DNA of 64,000 nucleotides from Methylorubrum zatmanii (GTDB lineage: Bacteria; Pseudomonadota; Alphaproteobacteria; Rhizobiales; Beijerinckiaceae). The stretch is from positions 1 through 64,000 of the forward strand of contig NZ_NKUI01000019.1 of the NCBI RefSeq assembly GCF_014845115.1. The letters run 5' to 3'. Position 1 is the stretch's first letter, and every line of letters starts with the position of its first letter. This document shows, one piece after another, positions 47,605 to 56,603 of the stretch. The notes under the pieces were generated by a model that was not told the origin of the DNA, did no database searches, and saw nothing but the letters and a program-made list of their open reading frames with translations. The position numbers and the translations under genes were made by a program.

Positions 47605-49446
47605 TCACGCCGCCTCGCCGAGCATGGAGCGGCGCTGGCGGTCGAGTTCCTCGCTGTAGCGCTTGAGCGTGTGGCTCTCGGTGAGGAGCCCGATGACGCG
47701 CCGGCTCTCCGCACCGTCGAGCACGGCAAGCGCTTCGCTCTCCGCCTCGTCGAAGGCCTCGGCCGCCTGCTTCACGCTCATATCGGCCAGGAGGAAGGCC
47801 TCCGCATAGCGGACGACGTCTGTGAGTTCGGCAGGCCTCGCGCCCGATGCGGCAGCGCGGGCATGGGCGTCGGGCACGAGGATGATGCCGGCATAGCGGC
47901 CCTGACCGTCCACCGCGACCACGCGGGAGGGCGAGCCGAGGGGATGGGCGCGCAGGAACGTCGCCATCGGCGTATCGAGCGGCACAGGGCGGATGTCCTT
48001 GCGCATCATCCGTCCCACCGTCAGGCTTCGCATCCATCCGACATCGTGGGCACTGCGGATGCTCTCGCCGCGCAGATGGAACCGCCAGGTGGCGAAGGAA
48101 TAGCCGAAGGTCTTCCGCACCGTCAGGGCAGAGGCGATCACCGAGGCGAGCACCAGGGCCGTCACCGGAAAGCTGCCGGTCATCTCCAGGGCGAGGAAGG
48201 TCATGGTGAGCGGACCGCCGACGATGGCGGCGGCGAAGGCGCTCATGCCGATGACGGCGTAGCCGACCGGTGCGAGGCTGAAGCCGTCGAAGCCGGGCCA
48301 GACCAGGGGCGCGAACCCGGCGAACAGGCGCCCGACCAGGGCACCGAGAAACAGCGAGGCGAAGAACAGGCCGCCGCGAAATCCCGATCCGATCGACACG
48401 GCCGAGGCCACGGCCTTGGCGACGATGAGACCGGCGAGCGCGAGGAGCCCCGTCGCCGTCTCGGGCGCGAGGTGGACGTGGAGCGCGCCGTGCCCGGCCG
48501 AGAGGATCTGCGGTGTCGTCGCCAGGGCGAGGCCGCCGACACAGAGCCCGCCGAGGACGGGACGAACCGGCGCGGGCAGGCGCGAGGCGCGAAAACCCCG
48601 CTCGACCAAGGTCACGCCGCGCATCAGCAGCACCGCGAAGCCGGCACAGGCAAGGCCGAGGACGAGGCAGGGCAGCGTGTCGCCCGCGCCCACCGGACCG
48701 TTCCGGGCGAGCGCCAGGGCGCCGACATCCACGAGAGCCGGCTGCGGCGCCAATGCCCGCGCGACCAAGCTGCCGCACAGGGCCGCGACCACGACGGGTG
48801 CGAGCGTCGCGATGGTGTAGGTGCCGATGATCAGTTCGAAGGCGTAGAACGCCCCCGTGAGCGGCGAACCGAAGGCGGCGGCGATGGCCGCGGCCGACCC
48901 GCAGCCGACAAGAGTGCGCAGGTCCGAGCGGCGCATCTGGAAGGCGATGCCGAGCCGGGAGGCGAGCCCCGCCGCGACCTGGGTATAGCCGGCCTCCAGC
49001 CCGACCGAGGCGCCGCACCCGTTCGAGACGACGTTCTGCGCCGCCACGTCGAGGGAGCCGCCCAGGGACATCCGTCCGCCATGCAGCGCGTTGGCCTCGA
49101 TCGGATCGACCACGCTGCGCCGGCCCTTGCCGCGGCCCCGGGTCGAGACCAGGAGCATCAGGCCGAGGACGGCGCCGCCGAGCGCCGGGGCCAAGAAGGA
49201 CAGGCCCGAGAGTCCCTCGGGCAGCGCCGTCAGGCTGCTCAACCGTTGACCGGAGGGGAGCCGGTAAAGCACCTCGCGGAGGATCTGCGTCGCTCCGCTC
49301 ATCGCCGCCACGGCCAAGCCGCCGAGGCAGCCGGTGACGGCGGCGAGCAGCACGAGGGCCAGCTCGCTCGCCCGTACCCAGGCCCTGAGCCGCAGCGGCG
49401 CCTGGACCCAGGGGCCTGTGCCGGACGGGGATGACGAAAGTTTCAT
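47605..49446 (-). CDS. ClC-type chloride channel/antiporter with C-terminal CBS domains
   Basis: This 613-residue membrane protein of the ClC family has about 10-12 hydrophobic segments. The gating-glutamate region reads GASVGLEAGYTQ (Glu conserved, GREGP-like motif altered) and the later loop is GSGFRGGLFFASLFLGA in place of GGxFxP. Residues about 510-610 hold a CBS pair (VGRMMRKDIRPVPLDTPMATFL; VVRYAEAFLLADMSVKQAAEAF) that may bind nucleotides. ATG 49446 was chosen because the upstream extension to 49533 is not typical of the family. Channel versus H+/Cl- antiporter cannot be decided. Confidence 0.88.
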   Translation of the reverse strand: MKLSSSPSGTGPWVQAPLRLRAWVRASELALVLLAAVTGCLGGLAVAAMSGATQILREVLYRLPSGQRLSSLTALPEGLSGLSFLAPALGGAVLGLMLLVSTRGRGKGRRSVVDPIEANALHGGRMSLGGSLDVAAQNVVSNGCGASVGLEAGYTQVAAGLASRLGIAFQMRRSDLRTLVGCGSAAAIAAAFGSPLTGAFYAFELIIGTYTIATLAPVVVAALCGSLVARALAPQPALVDVGALALARNGPVGAGDTLPCLVLGLACAGFAVLLMRGVTLVERGFRASRLPAPVRPVLGGLCVGGLALATTPQILSAGHGALHVHLAPETATGLLALAGLIVAKAVASAVSIGSGFRGGLFFASLFLGALVGRLFAGFAPLVWPGFDGFSLAPVGYAVIGMSAFAAAIVGGPLTMTFLALEMTGSFPVTALVLASVIASALTVRKTFGYSFATWRFHLRGESIRSAHDVGWMRSLTVGRMMRKDIRPVPLDTPMATFLRAHPLGSPSRVVAVDGQGRYAGIILVPDAHARAAASGARPAELTDVVRYAEAFLLADMSVKQAAEAFDEAESEALAVLDGAESRRVIGLLTESHTLKRYSEELDRQRRSMLGEAA

Positions 49447-49591
49447 CGCACTCGCGGGGAAAAGGGACGAAATCTCAAGCCGTTCGGCTATCGGACCGCG
49501 CTCTATCACCCCAGGAAAGCCGGCGCGATCCACAGTCGCCTCATCAAGACGCTTGAAATGCCGAGAGGCTCGGGATATGCCCCCCTCACGT

Positions 49592-49668
49592 GCCGCCGTA
49601 GCTCAGTTGGTTAGAGCACTAGATTGTGGATCTAGGGGTCCCCCGTTCGAGCCGGGGCGGTGGTACCA
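49592..49668 (+). tRNA. tRNA-His (anticodon GTG), CCA encoded
   Basis: The 77-base cloverleaf is complete. The acceptor GCCGCCG pairs with CGGTGGT (with G-T wobbles), the D-arm is GCTCAGTTGGTTAGAGC, and the anticodon stem CTAGA/TCTAG encloses TTGTGGA with GTG. The T-arm is CCCCGTTCGAGCCGGGG, then discriminator A and CCA. The base before the acceptor is T and the discriminator is A73, so the usual G-1:C73 identity pair is absent, as known for Alphaproteobacteria. Confidence 0.96.
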
Positions 49669-50159
49669 TCCCATTCAATGACATGCCGGAGTCCGGGCAA
49701 TCGCTCGGGCTCCGGTTTCGTTTCGGGCTTCTGAAGCCTTGAAGGGGATCGGGTCGCGGAGCCGACGGACGGCGTCGCGGCAACCGTCGGATCCCCACAA
49801 ATATCCTGGGACGATAGGCCGATGCGGCGCCCTCGGGAGCGTCCGAGCATCCTCCGCTGTTGCCCGCTGCAAGGTGCAACCGACCGCACGAGGGGGGATC
49901 TGCGTCGGATACGGCATGTCTCAGCAAGGAAATCGATGCCCAGGCCTGCGGGGCAGCATGCCGCGTCCGCCTGTTGCTCGATTCGGCCGGGTGGCCATTG
50001 CTGGCGATATTGCACAATAACAAATCATAATATTCCAATGCAAAAATCCTTCGCGAAAGGCGATACTACTTTCGGGAAGCACCTTTCTTTTTCAACGGCT
50101 GGTCGAAGCTCGTCCGTTATCCGATCAATGCCTTGCACAAACATAAATGCGGGGCACAA
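49669..50159. other. Intergenic stretch between tRNA-His and the Hint-protein gene
   Basis: It contains the tRNA terminator and no supported gene. The last 170 bases are AT-rich (ACAATAACAAATCATAATATTCC near 50016-50038) and probably hold the promoter of the Hint-domain gene. No attachment-site duplicate of the tRNA 3' end or integrase was seen. Confidence 0.5.
49686..49723 (+). terminator. Intrinsic terminator of tRNA-His
   Basis: CCGGAGTCCG (49686-49695) pairs with CGGGCTCCGG (49706-49715), with one G-T wobble, followed by TTTCGTTT. It lies 17 bases after the CCA end. Confidence 0.75.
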
Positions 50160-51170
50160 ATGGCTGAGACTTTCGCGACTGATTTCACTGCTGGCGAAGC
50201 CGCTACCGGTGCAATTGCAGCAAACGGCTTTACTGGCTCGAGCCTCACCTCCCTCCTGACCACGGCAACTCTTACCGGCAATGTCACCAATCCCGGTGAT
50301 CAGATTGCTGCAACGGTCACCGTCGCGGGCCTTCTGCCGGTGACGACCACGGCGACCTACGAAGGTTTCTCTGTCCCGGCCGGTGGTGGAGAGCCGACCT
50401 ATTACTTCTCGCTGACGCCGGTGGGCCTGAACACGCCGGCCGCGATCGCGGTCACCAAGGGCGGCACCCTGCCGCTGCTCAATGTGCTTCAGCCGATCAC
50501 CCGCGCTGAAGCGCCCGACAGCCCGAACATCGTCTGCTTCGTCACCGGCACGAAGATCCGCACCGAGCGTGGCGAAGTCGCGGTCGAGGATCTGCAGGTC
50601 GGCGACTTCGCCGTCACCGCCTCCGGCGCCCTGCGTCCCATCACCTGGATCGGCCACCGCGAGATCGTGGCGGAAGCCGGTTCGCTGCACGTCAACCAGC
50701 AGCCGGTGCGCGTCCGGGCCGGCGCCTTCGGTGGCGGCCTGCCGGTCAACGACCTCTTCCTCTCGCCCGGCCACCCGGTGCTGGTCGGCGCCGATGCCGA
50801 CAACGAGGGCGGCGTGCTCGTGCCCGTGATGTGCCTGATCAACGGCACCACCATCACCCGCGAGCCGCGCGCTCACGTCACCTACTGGCACGTCGAGCTC
50901 GATGCCCACGACATCCTGCTGGCCGAAGGCCTGCCGGCGGAAAGCTACATCGACGGCGGCGACCGCGCCTTCTTCGCCGAAGCCTCGGATCATGCCCTGC
51001 ACAACCCGGACTTCGTGGCCCCGGGCTGGAACGGCCGCTGCCGTCCGGTGGCGGTGGAGGGTTCGGTGGTCGAGGCCGAGCGCCTGCGCCTCGACGCGGT
51101 GTTCGCCGGCTCGCTCAGCGCTCCCTGCGCCTGGGAAGCTGCCGACACCCTCGAGTGGCTTGCCGCCTGA
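50160..51170 (+). CDS. Hint-domain (Hedgehog/intein-type) protein
   Basis: This 336-residue protein has a Thr/Ala/Gly-rich N-terminal part (about residues 1-125) without a classical signal peptide. From about residue 129 there is a Hint_2 domain starting CFVTGTKIRTERGEVAVEDLQVGD. The later TWIGHREI, LPVNDLFLSPGHPVLV, HVTYWHVELDAHDILLAEGLPAESYIDGG and NPDFVAPGW are typical of the bacterial family. Such domains can self-cleave at the conserved Cys. Related proteins in Alphaproteobacteria are often exported by type I secretion; no RTX repeats or transporter genes are present here. An upstream in-frame start at 50133 is less likely. Confidence 0.85.
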   Translation: MAETFATDFTAGEAATGAIAANGFTGSSLTSLLTTATLTGNVTNPGDQIAATVTVAGLLPVTTTATYEGFSVPAGGGEPTYYFSLTPVGLNTPAAIAVTKGGTLPLLNVLQPITRAEAPDSPNIVCFVTGTKIRTERGEVAVEDLQVGDFAVTASGALRPITWIGHREIVAEAGSLHVNQQPVRVRAGAFGGGLPVNDLFLSPGHPVLVGADADNEGGVLVPVMCLINGTTITREPRAHVTYWHVELDAHDILLAEGLPAESYIDGGDRAFFAEASDHALHNPDFVAPGWNGRCRPVAVEGSVVEAERLRLDAVFAGSLSAPCAWEAADTLEWLAA

Positions 51171-51187
51171 GGCCTTACGGCTGAAAC

Positions 51188-51217
51188 GGCACCGGTCTCT
51201 TCCAAGAAGCCGGTGCC
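51188..51217 (+). terminator. First hairpin downstream of the Hint gene
   Basis: GGCACCGG (51188-51195) and CCGGTGCC (51210-51217) pair around a 14-base loop and are followed by CCCTTCTCC. It is weak alone but stands in tandem with the stronger hairpin that follows. Confidence 0.5.
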
Positions 51218-51233
51218 CCCTTCTCCATGACCG

Positions 51234-51272
51234 CGCACCGGATCGGAATACCTCCGATCCGGTGCGTTTCGT
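51234..51272 (+). terminator. Strong intrinsic terminator downstream of the Hint gene
   Basis: CGCACCGGATCGGA (51234-51247) and TCCGATCCGGTGCG (51253-51266) form a perfect 14-bp stem with a 5-base loop, followed by TTTCGTCGT. It separates the Hint gene from the convergent DUF892 gene. Confidence 0.8.
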
Positions 51273-51298
51273 CGTGCGTGGTGCGCGCCGGCCTCGGC

Positions 51299-51808
51299 TC
51301 AGCGATCCGCCTTCTCACCCGCGACCGAGAGATCGATGTAGCGTTTCGTCGTCGGTCCGATCAGATCGCGCACCCGGCGTGCCATCGCCTCTTCTTCCTG
51401 AAGCGATTGCCGGAAGCCGGTGAGGTTTCCACCCTGCCCGGCCACGTCGCCGATCGTCAGCAGGGATTCGTAGGCCGCGATCTCGAAATTCTCGAAGGCA
51501 TGGTTGGCGTAGGTGTTCTTCAAGATCTCGTCCTGCGCCGGGGTGTGACCCAGTGCCATCATGTTCCCGACGAAGCCGAGAAAGCCTTCCTTGAGCGTCG
51601 AAGGGCTGTCGCCGAGGGACTGAAGTGCCTCTTCCAGGCGTGTGCGCTGGCCGTGGGTCTCCTCGATATGGCGGCGCAGAGCCTCCTCCATCTCGGGATA
51701 GCGGGTGAGCCGCTCGACCTGGCGCTCCATGATCTGGAGGGCCTGCATTTCCAGGGCGTGCGTGTTCTTGAGGGCGGTGACGTAGATCTCGCGCGTATCG
51801 AGCGTCAT
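51299..51808 (-). CDS. DUF892 (YciE/YciF) ferritin-like protein
   Basis: This 169-residue four-helix protein shows the family features TREIYVTALKNTHALEMQAL near the N-terminus, HIEETHGQRTRLEEAL and FENFEIAAYESLLTIGD, which supply carboxylate and His ligands for a di-metal site. YciE/YciF proteins are stress-induced in enteric bacteria. It follows the manganese catalase gene by 76 bases on the same strand, so a joint oxidative or general stress role is likely. Confidence 0.87.
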   Translation of the reverse strand: MTLDTREIYVTALKNTHALEMQALQIMERQVERLTRYPEMEEALRRHIEETHGQRTRLEEALQSLGDSPSTLKEGFLGFVGNMMALGHTPAQDEILKNTYANHAFENFEIAAYESLLTIGDVAGQGGNLTGFRQSLQEEEAMARRVRDLIGPTTKRYIDLSVAGEKADR

Positions 51809-51884
51809 CGTCGGCTTCTCCTGATGCGATCGCTGCCGGATGAGAAAGGGCCGCCCGGCGGTCGGCCGGACGGGCGAGGATGGA

Positions 51885-52742
51885 TCAGCCGATCTGCTGG
51901 CTCTCGGCGCCGCTATCCGGCCGCGCCGGACCGAGGACCGGCTCCTGGCCCATGGGCTCGTTCTGGAAGACGTTGAAGGTGCCCTTGCCGTCGAGGGAGG
52001 GGCCGCTCGTCCAGCGTCCCTCCGGCGGCGGCGCACCGTCGCGGTTGGTCGCGAAGAAGCTGTAGTTGAACTTCTGGTTCTCTTCCGATTGCGGGAAGCT
52101 GTTCGGAATCGGCAGGGCACCTTCCACCCCGCCGAGTTCCTCCACCACCGCCAGCCATTGCTGCTGGTGCATCGTGTCGCGGGCGATGAGGAAACTCCAC
52201 ATGTCCTTCATGCCGGGATCGTTGGTCGCGTTGGAGAGGCGCACCGCCAGCGTCCGGCCGGTCGCCTCGGCAGCGACGTTGCAGTACATATCCGCGGCGA
52301 TATTACCGCTGGCATAGATGTGATTCATGTCGAACGGCACGCCGTCCGAATTGCCGGGGAAGGCGGCCATTCCGCTGGAGAGCAGGTGCTTGTGCAGCAT
52401 GCCCTCGGCGATATGGCGCGGATTCTCGCCGCCCATCACCGCGCCGACGATGGCGTCGGCGGCACCCGCTTCCTGAACCTTGGTCGGTGCGTTCTCCAGG
52501 TTCATCGCGACAGCCGTGGCGAGCATCTCGATATGGCCGATTTCTTCCGTCGCCGTATGGAGCAGCATGTCACGATACTTCGTATTCGGTGCGCGATTAC
52601 CCCAGGCCTGAAAGAAGTATTGCATACAGACGCGGATCTCGCCCTCGACGCCGCCGATCGCCTGCTGCAGCATGCGGGCATAGACCGGATCCGGGCTATC
52701 GACGCGAACCGGGTACTGAAGACGCTTGTCGTGATAATACAT
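51885..52742 (-). CDS. Manganese (non-heme) catalase
   Basis: This 285-residue enzyme disproportionates hydrogen peroxide at a dimanganese site. Ligand regions are EGEIRVCMQYFFQAW (E35), TATEEIGHIEMLA (E66, H69), NVAAEATGRTLAVRL and LIARDTMHQQQW. ATG 52742 was chosen because homologues begin MYYHDKRLQY and GAGGAA lies upstream; the frame to 52778 adds an unrelated N-terminus. The C-terminal ~60 residues are polar and Pro/Gly-rich. Confidence 0.93.
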   Translation of the reverse strand: MYYHDKRLQYPVRVDSPDPVYARMLQQAIGGVEGEIRVCMQYFFQAWGNRAPNTKYRDMLLHTATEEIGHIEMLATAVAMNLENAPTKVQEAGAADAIVGAVMGGENPRHIAEGMLHKHLLSSGMAAFPGNSDGVPFDMNHIYASGNIAADMYCNVAAEATGRTLAVRLSNATNDPGMKDMWSFLIARDTMHQQQWLAVVEELGGVEGALPIPNSFPQSEENQKFNYSFFATNRDGAPPPEGRWTSGPSLDGKGTFNVFQNEPMGQEPVLGPARPDSGAESQQIG

Positions 52743-53122
52743 TGGCTCGATTCCTCGGCTGCGCGAAGCACAAGCCATACGGCAACGCAGAGCCGGGTCT
52801 TTCGGCCGGGCTGTGCCTTCGCTTCGGTGCCTTGGAAATCGCCTTGCGCGTGGTTTGTTCAGAGGAAACTTGCCGTCAAGCTCATCCCATCATATGTTGT
52901 TCTGGTATAGCAATGTGCATAACTTAAATTATGATATGCAGTCGAGCTCCGCGCGGGATCCCTAGCCTTCGGATCCCTGTTCGGTGGCTGCAGTGTTCGG
53001 ACGATGTTCCTTCGTCTCATACCCAATCCGGTCGATCCCTTCGGGATGGCGGATGTAGGCTTCGCTCAGACGCCGCGCGGGCTTCCTGATCCCGCCTCCG
53101 GTCTGATCGACCGGGGTCGGGA
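52743..53122. other. Intergenic stretch upstream of the manganese catalase
   Basis: No gene was seen. The stretch about 52885-52945 is AT-rich (AACTTAAATTATGATATGC) and probably contains the catalase promoter on the minus strand. A clear EcfG-type GGAAC/CGTT stress promoter could not be recognised. The right part is the 3' flank of the GGDEF-EAL gene. Confidence 0.4.
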
Positions 53123-55969
53123 TCAGGCAGCATTCCGCCCCAGGGCGACGACCAGCTCGCGGATGCGAGCGGAGGGCACCGGGCGGCTGAAGAGGTAGCC
53201 CTGGCCTTCTTCGCAGCCTTCGAGGCGGAGCTGTTCGAGCTGTGCCTCGGTCTCGATCCCTTCCGCCGTCGTGGTGATGCCGAGGCTGCGACCGAGCCCG
53301 ATGACGGAACGCACAATCAACCGCGCATTGCCGGTCACTTCGAGATTGCGCACGAAGGATTGGTCGATCTTGATCTTGTCGAAGGGGAAGCTCTGCAGAT
53401 AGCTCAGCGACGAGAAACCGGTGCCGAAATCGTCCATGGCCACCCGAACGCCGATGCGTTTCAGGGTATGGAGCGTCGCCAGCGTCGCCATGTTGTCGGT
53501 GAGAAGGACCGACTCGGTGATCTCCAGTTCGAGCCGGTTCGACGGCAGCCCGCTCGCGGCCAGGGCCGCTTTCACAGCCCGGACGACGGCGGCGTGCTTG
53601 AATTGCGCCGGCGAGACGTTGACCGCGACGCCGATGCCGCCGGGCCAAGTCGCGGCCTCGGCGCAGGCCCGATGCAGCACCCATTCGCCGATCTCGCCGA
53701 TGAGGCCGGTCTCCTCCACGAGCGGGACGAACTCCGCCGGGGAGACATAACCGCGGACGGGATGCCGCCAGCGCAGCAGCGCCTCGCAGCAGGCGATGCG
53801 CGGCTGGTCCAGCTTGACGATGGGCTGGAAGACCAGCTCGAACTCCCCGTTCCGCACCGCCTGCTTGAGGTCGCTCTCCAGAGCCCGGCGCCTGCGCAGT
53901 TCGAGATCCATCTCCTCATCGAAGAAGCACCAGCCGCCGCGCCCGGCCGCCTTGGCGCGGTAGAGGGCGAGGTCGGCGCTCTTGAGCAGCTTCTCCGGGC
54001 TGGTTCCGTGCTCCGGCGCCAACGAGATGCCGATGCTGAGCCCGACCGTCACCGTGTGGCCGTCCAGCAGGAACGGGCTCTGGAAGGCGGCGATCAGGCG
54101 CTTGGCCAGGACGATCGCGTCGTCACGGATCTGCGGACCTGCCTGGACGATGGCGAATTCGTCGCCGCCCAACCGCGCGACGAGGTCGGTGTCCCGCAAG
54201 CAGCCCTGCAGCCGGTCCGCGACGCTGCGCAGCAGGCTGTCGCCGACGGGATGGCCGAGAGTGTCGTTGACCTCCTTGAAGCGGTCGAGGTCGAGGCAGA
54301 GCGTGGCGAAGCCGATGCCTTCGCCGAGAAGCGAGGACGCCTCTTCCAGCCGCTCGCCGAATACCATGCGGTTGGCCAGCCCCGTCAGCGCGTCGCGGCG
54401 CGCCATGGTGATGATGCGAGCCTCCGCCTCGTAACGCTGGGTCACGTCCTCGTAGGTGGCGATCCAGCCGCCCTCGGCGGTCGGCTGCTGCCTCAGGGAG
54501 ACGATGCAATCTGTCCGGATCGGACAACACAGGGAACCGCTCGCGCCGCGCTGGAGCAGCGCCTGTTGCTCCATCAGCAGGTTGAAGGCACGGCCGTCCC
54601 CGGAGGCGGCCTCGACGAGGCCGGCGACCTCGCGCAGGCTCATGCCCGGCCGCAGGGCCGCCGCGTCGATGCCGAGCATATCGGCGAAGCGGCGATTGTA
54701 GACCAGCAATCCCCCCTCGGCATCGTAGAGGCAGAGGCCTTGCAGCATGTTGCTGAGCGCCGCATCGAGCTGGGAATTGCCGCGCTTGAGCCGATCCTCC
54801 TGGTCCTTGAGCAGGGACACGTCGCTGCAGACCGCGACGAAGCCGCCGTCGCGCGTCGGGCTGCGACTGATGCGCAACCAGCGTCCATCGGCGGAGCGGG
54901 TCTCGGCGGTGGCCACACCGTCGTTCGGCATGGCGAGCAGGGCATCGCCGACGGCCGAACCACAGGTTTCCGAAAGACGGTGACGGCCGGCTTCCGCCGC
55001 CGTGAACCCAAGCAAGGCCGCCGCGCGCTCGTTGGCGAGGACGATCCACCCCGAGGCATCGACGACGACGATCCCCTCCGTCGAGCCCTGCACCGCGTCG
55101 GCAAGCAACCCTTCCGCCGAGCGTCGCTGCGACACCTCCTCCTGCATCATCGCGGCGATGTTGTCGCGCATCACCGCCATGGAACGCAGCAGCACGCCGA
55201 ACTCGTCGTCGCCCCCCTTCGGCACGGTCACATCCAGCTCGCCCGCGGCGATGCGGCTCGCGACCGTCGAGGCATCGGCCACCGGCTGCACGATCTGCCG
55301 TGACAGCAGCAGGGCGACGATGCCGGACAGCAGGATGGCGCCCAGGGTCGCGGCGATGCTGAGCCGCACGTCGCGGGCGACGATGGCGCGGGCGGTCTGG
55401 CGGTAGGAGAAGCCATCTCCGGCGGTGAAATTGATGAAGAGATCGATGTGCTGATCGGCCACCGCCGCATGCGCGTCGAGGGCTTGCCAGACATCCACGG
55501 TCTGGCGGTCGGGTCCGAACTCGCGACGGGCGGCGAGCCAGTGGGACACCGCATCCTTGGCGGCGGCCGCTTCCCGCGCGGCACGGTCGGACTGTGCGCG
55601 GTCGACCGCGATTTCGAGATCCTCCTCGAAGGACTGCGTCAGCTCCTCGATCCGCCCCTCCAGGTGGCGCCTTTCTTCCGCGTCGCCGGCGAGGCGGGCG
55701 CGGGCCACCGTGGCCTGGAGGGCCGCGAGGTCGGCGGCGGCGGCGCGAGCGTAGTTGATCGACATCAGAGAGCGATCGTAGGTTTTGTCGACCAGGGCAC
55801 CGGTCGTCATGATGCCGAACGCAGCGTAACCGCCGAGCAATCCCGTGATCACGCTCAGCATCAGGAACGCCAGGAAGATGCGTCCACGGATGGTGTGCCC
55901 GCTGCGCAGAAACGCATCGACGGCGGCAGGCCACCGGAAACTTCCCGGAAAAGGTCGAAAAGAACGCAT
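53123..55969 (-). CDS. Membrane PAS-GGDEF-EAL cyclic-di-GMP enzyme
   Basis: This 948-residue protein has membrane segments near residues 30-52 and 205-228 around a helical periplasmic sensing domain, then a HAMP domain (QPVADASTVASRIAAGELDV). Two PAS domains (about 290-390 and 400-520), a GGDEF domain with intact RLGGDEFAIV and an EAL domain follow. EAL catalytic residues are all visible: EALLRWRHP, NVSPAQF, EITESV, DDFGTGFSS, K in FDKIKID and AEGIET. Both diguanylate cyclase and phosphodiesterase activities are possible. The signal sensed is unknown. Neighbouring genes give no hint of the pathway controlled. Confidence 0.94.
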   Translation of the reverse strand: MRSFRPFPGSFRWPAAVDAFLRSGHTIRGRIFLAFLMLSVITGLLGGYAAFGIMTTGALVDKTYDRSLMSINYARAAAADLAALQATVARARLAGDAEERRHLEGRIEELTQSFEEDLEIAVDRAQSDRAAREAAAAKDAVSHWLAARREFGPDRQTVDVWQALDAHAAVADQHIDLFINFTAGDGFSYRQTARAIVARDVRLSIAATLGAILLSGIVALLLSRQIVQPVADASTVASRIAAGELDVTVPKGGDDEFGVLLRSMAVMRDNIAAMMQEEVSQRRSAEGLLADAVQGSTEGIVVVDASGWIVLANERAAALLGFTAAEAGRHRLSETCGSAVGDALLAMPNDGVATAETRSADGRWLRISRSPTRDGGFVAVCSDVSLLKDQEDRLKRGNSQLDAALSNMLQGLCLYDAEGGLLVYNRRFADMLGIDAAALRPGMSLREVAGLVEAASGDGRAFNLLMEQQALLQRGASGSLCCPIRTDCIVSLRQQPTAEGGWIATYEDVTQRYEAEARIITMARRDALTGLANRMVFGERLEEASSLLGEGIGFATLCLDLDRFKEVNDTLGHPVGDSLLRSVADRLQGCLRDTDLVARLGGDEFAIVQAGPQIRDDAIVLAKRLIAAFQSPFLLDGHTVTVGLSIGISLAPEHGTSPEKLLKSADLALYRAKAAGRGGWCFFDEEMDLELRRRRALESDLKQAVRNGEFELVFQPIVKLDQPRIACCEALLRWRHPVRGYVSPAEFVPLVEETGLIGEIGEWVLHRACAEAATWPGGIGVAVNVSPAQFKHAAVVRAVKAALAASGLPSNRLELEITESVLLTDNMATLATLHTLKRIGVRVAMDDFGTGFSSLSYLQSFPFDKIKIDQSFVRNLEVTGNARLIVRSVIGLGRSLGITTTAEGIETEAQLEQLRLEGCEEGQGYLFSRPVPSARIRELVVALGRNAA

Positions 55970-56155
55970 CAGGGAGCCATTTGCTTCGCGAGGCGAGCCT
56001 GACCGACAATCGTTAAGGTAATCTCCCCCGCTTACGAAGCCTGAAGCAATTCTGTCTTTTCGCGGTTCGGCGTTAATGCGAACGCAACCTGACGGAAGCT
56101 TAACTGACTTTACTGAGCGCGCGGGGGCGCCCTGTGGGGAAGCGGGGAAGGTTTG

Positions 56156-56524
56156 ATGTCAGACGTGCGCTCGATGGGTGCGACCGCGCCGAGGCGGGCG
56201 GGCGCCGCTCTGCTCGTGATCGCCCTCTCCGCATCCGGGACAGCCCTTGCCGTCGCGAGCGATCCGGCCTCGCACCGGGTCACCCAGAAGGGCCGGGCCT
56301 TCGCGCCCGGAGCGATCACCATGCAGGCCGGTGAGGCGATCGAAATCGTGAACGATGACGGCGAACTCGTTCACCATGCCTATCTCGACAGCCCCGAATT
56401 CAGCTTCGACACCGGCGAGCAAGGGCCAGGCAGCAAGACCGTGGTATCCTTTCCGCGCCGCGGTCAATTCACCGTTCTGTGCGGCATCCACCCGAAGATG
56501 AAGCTATTCGTCTCCGTGAAGTAG
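56156..56524 (+). CDS. Exported cupredoxin (plastocyanin/amicyanin-like)
   Basis: This 122-residue blue-copper-type protein has a signal segment (about residues 15-35). The cupredoxin fold has the first His ligand in GELVHHAY (73-74) and the C-terminal ligand loop FTVLCGIHPKM with C109, H112 and M115. ATG 56156 is preceded by GGGGAAGG. It lies 79 bases upstream of the di-heme cytochrome gene, so it is a natural candidate as electron donor or acceptor of that enzyme. Confidence 0.88.
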   Translation: MSDVRSMGATAPRRAGAALLVIALSASGTALAVASDPASHRVTQKGRAFAPGAITMQAGEAIEIVNDDGELVHHAYLDSPEFSFDTGEQGPGSKTVVSFPRRGQFTVLCGIHPKMKLFVSVK

Positions 56525-56603
56525 TTCAAAATAGCTTACGTTACAGCTTGCGTTTACGAAATATTCATTCAACGCCTCCAAATTCGATGCGATCGAGGTT
56601 GGA

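Noticed and set aside
49592-50160. tRNA-His as an integration site for a mobile element
   Set aside because: No integrase, no direct repeat of the tRNA 3' end and no foreign gene block follow.
52860-52960. EcfG-type stress promoter (GGAAC/CGTT) before the manganese catalase
   Set aside because: Only partial matches with wrong spacing were seen on the minus strand.
53360-55303. Plus-strand open frame opposite the GGDEF-EAL gene
   Set aside because: It is an antisense shadow without ribosome site. All domain motifs are on the minus strand.
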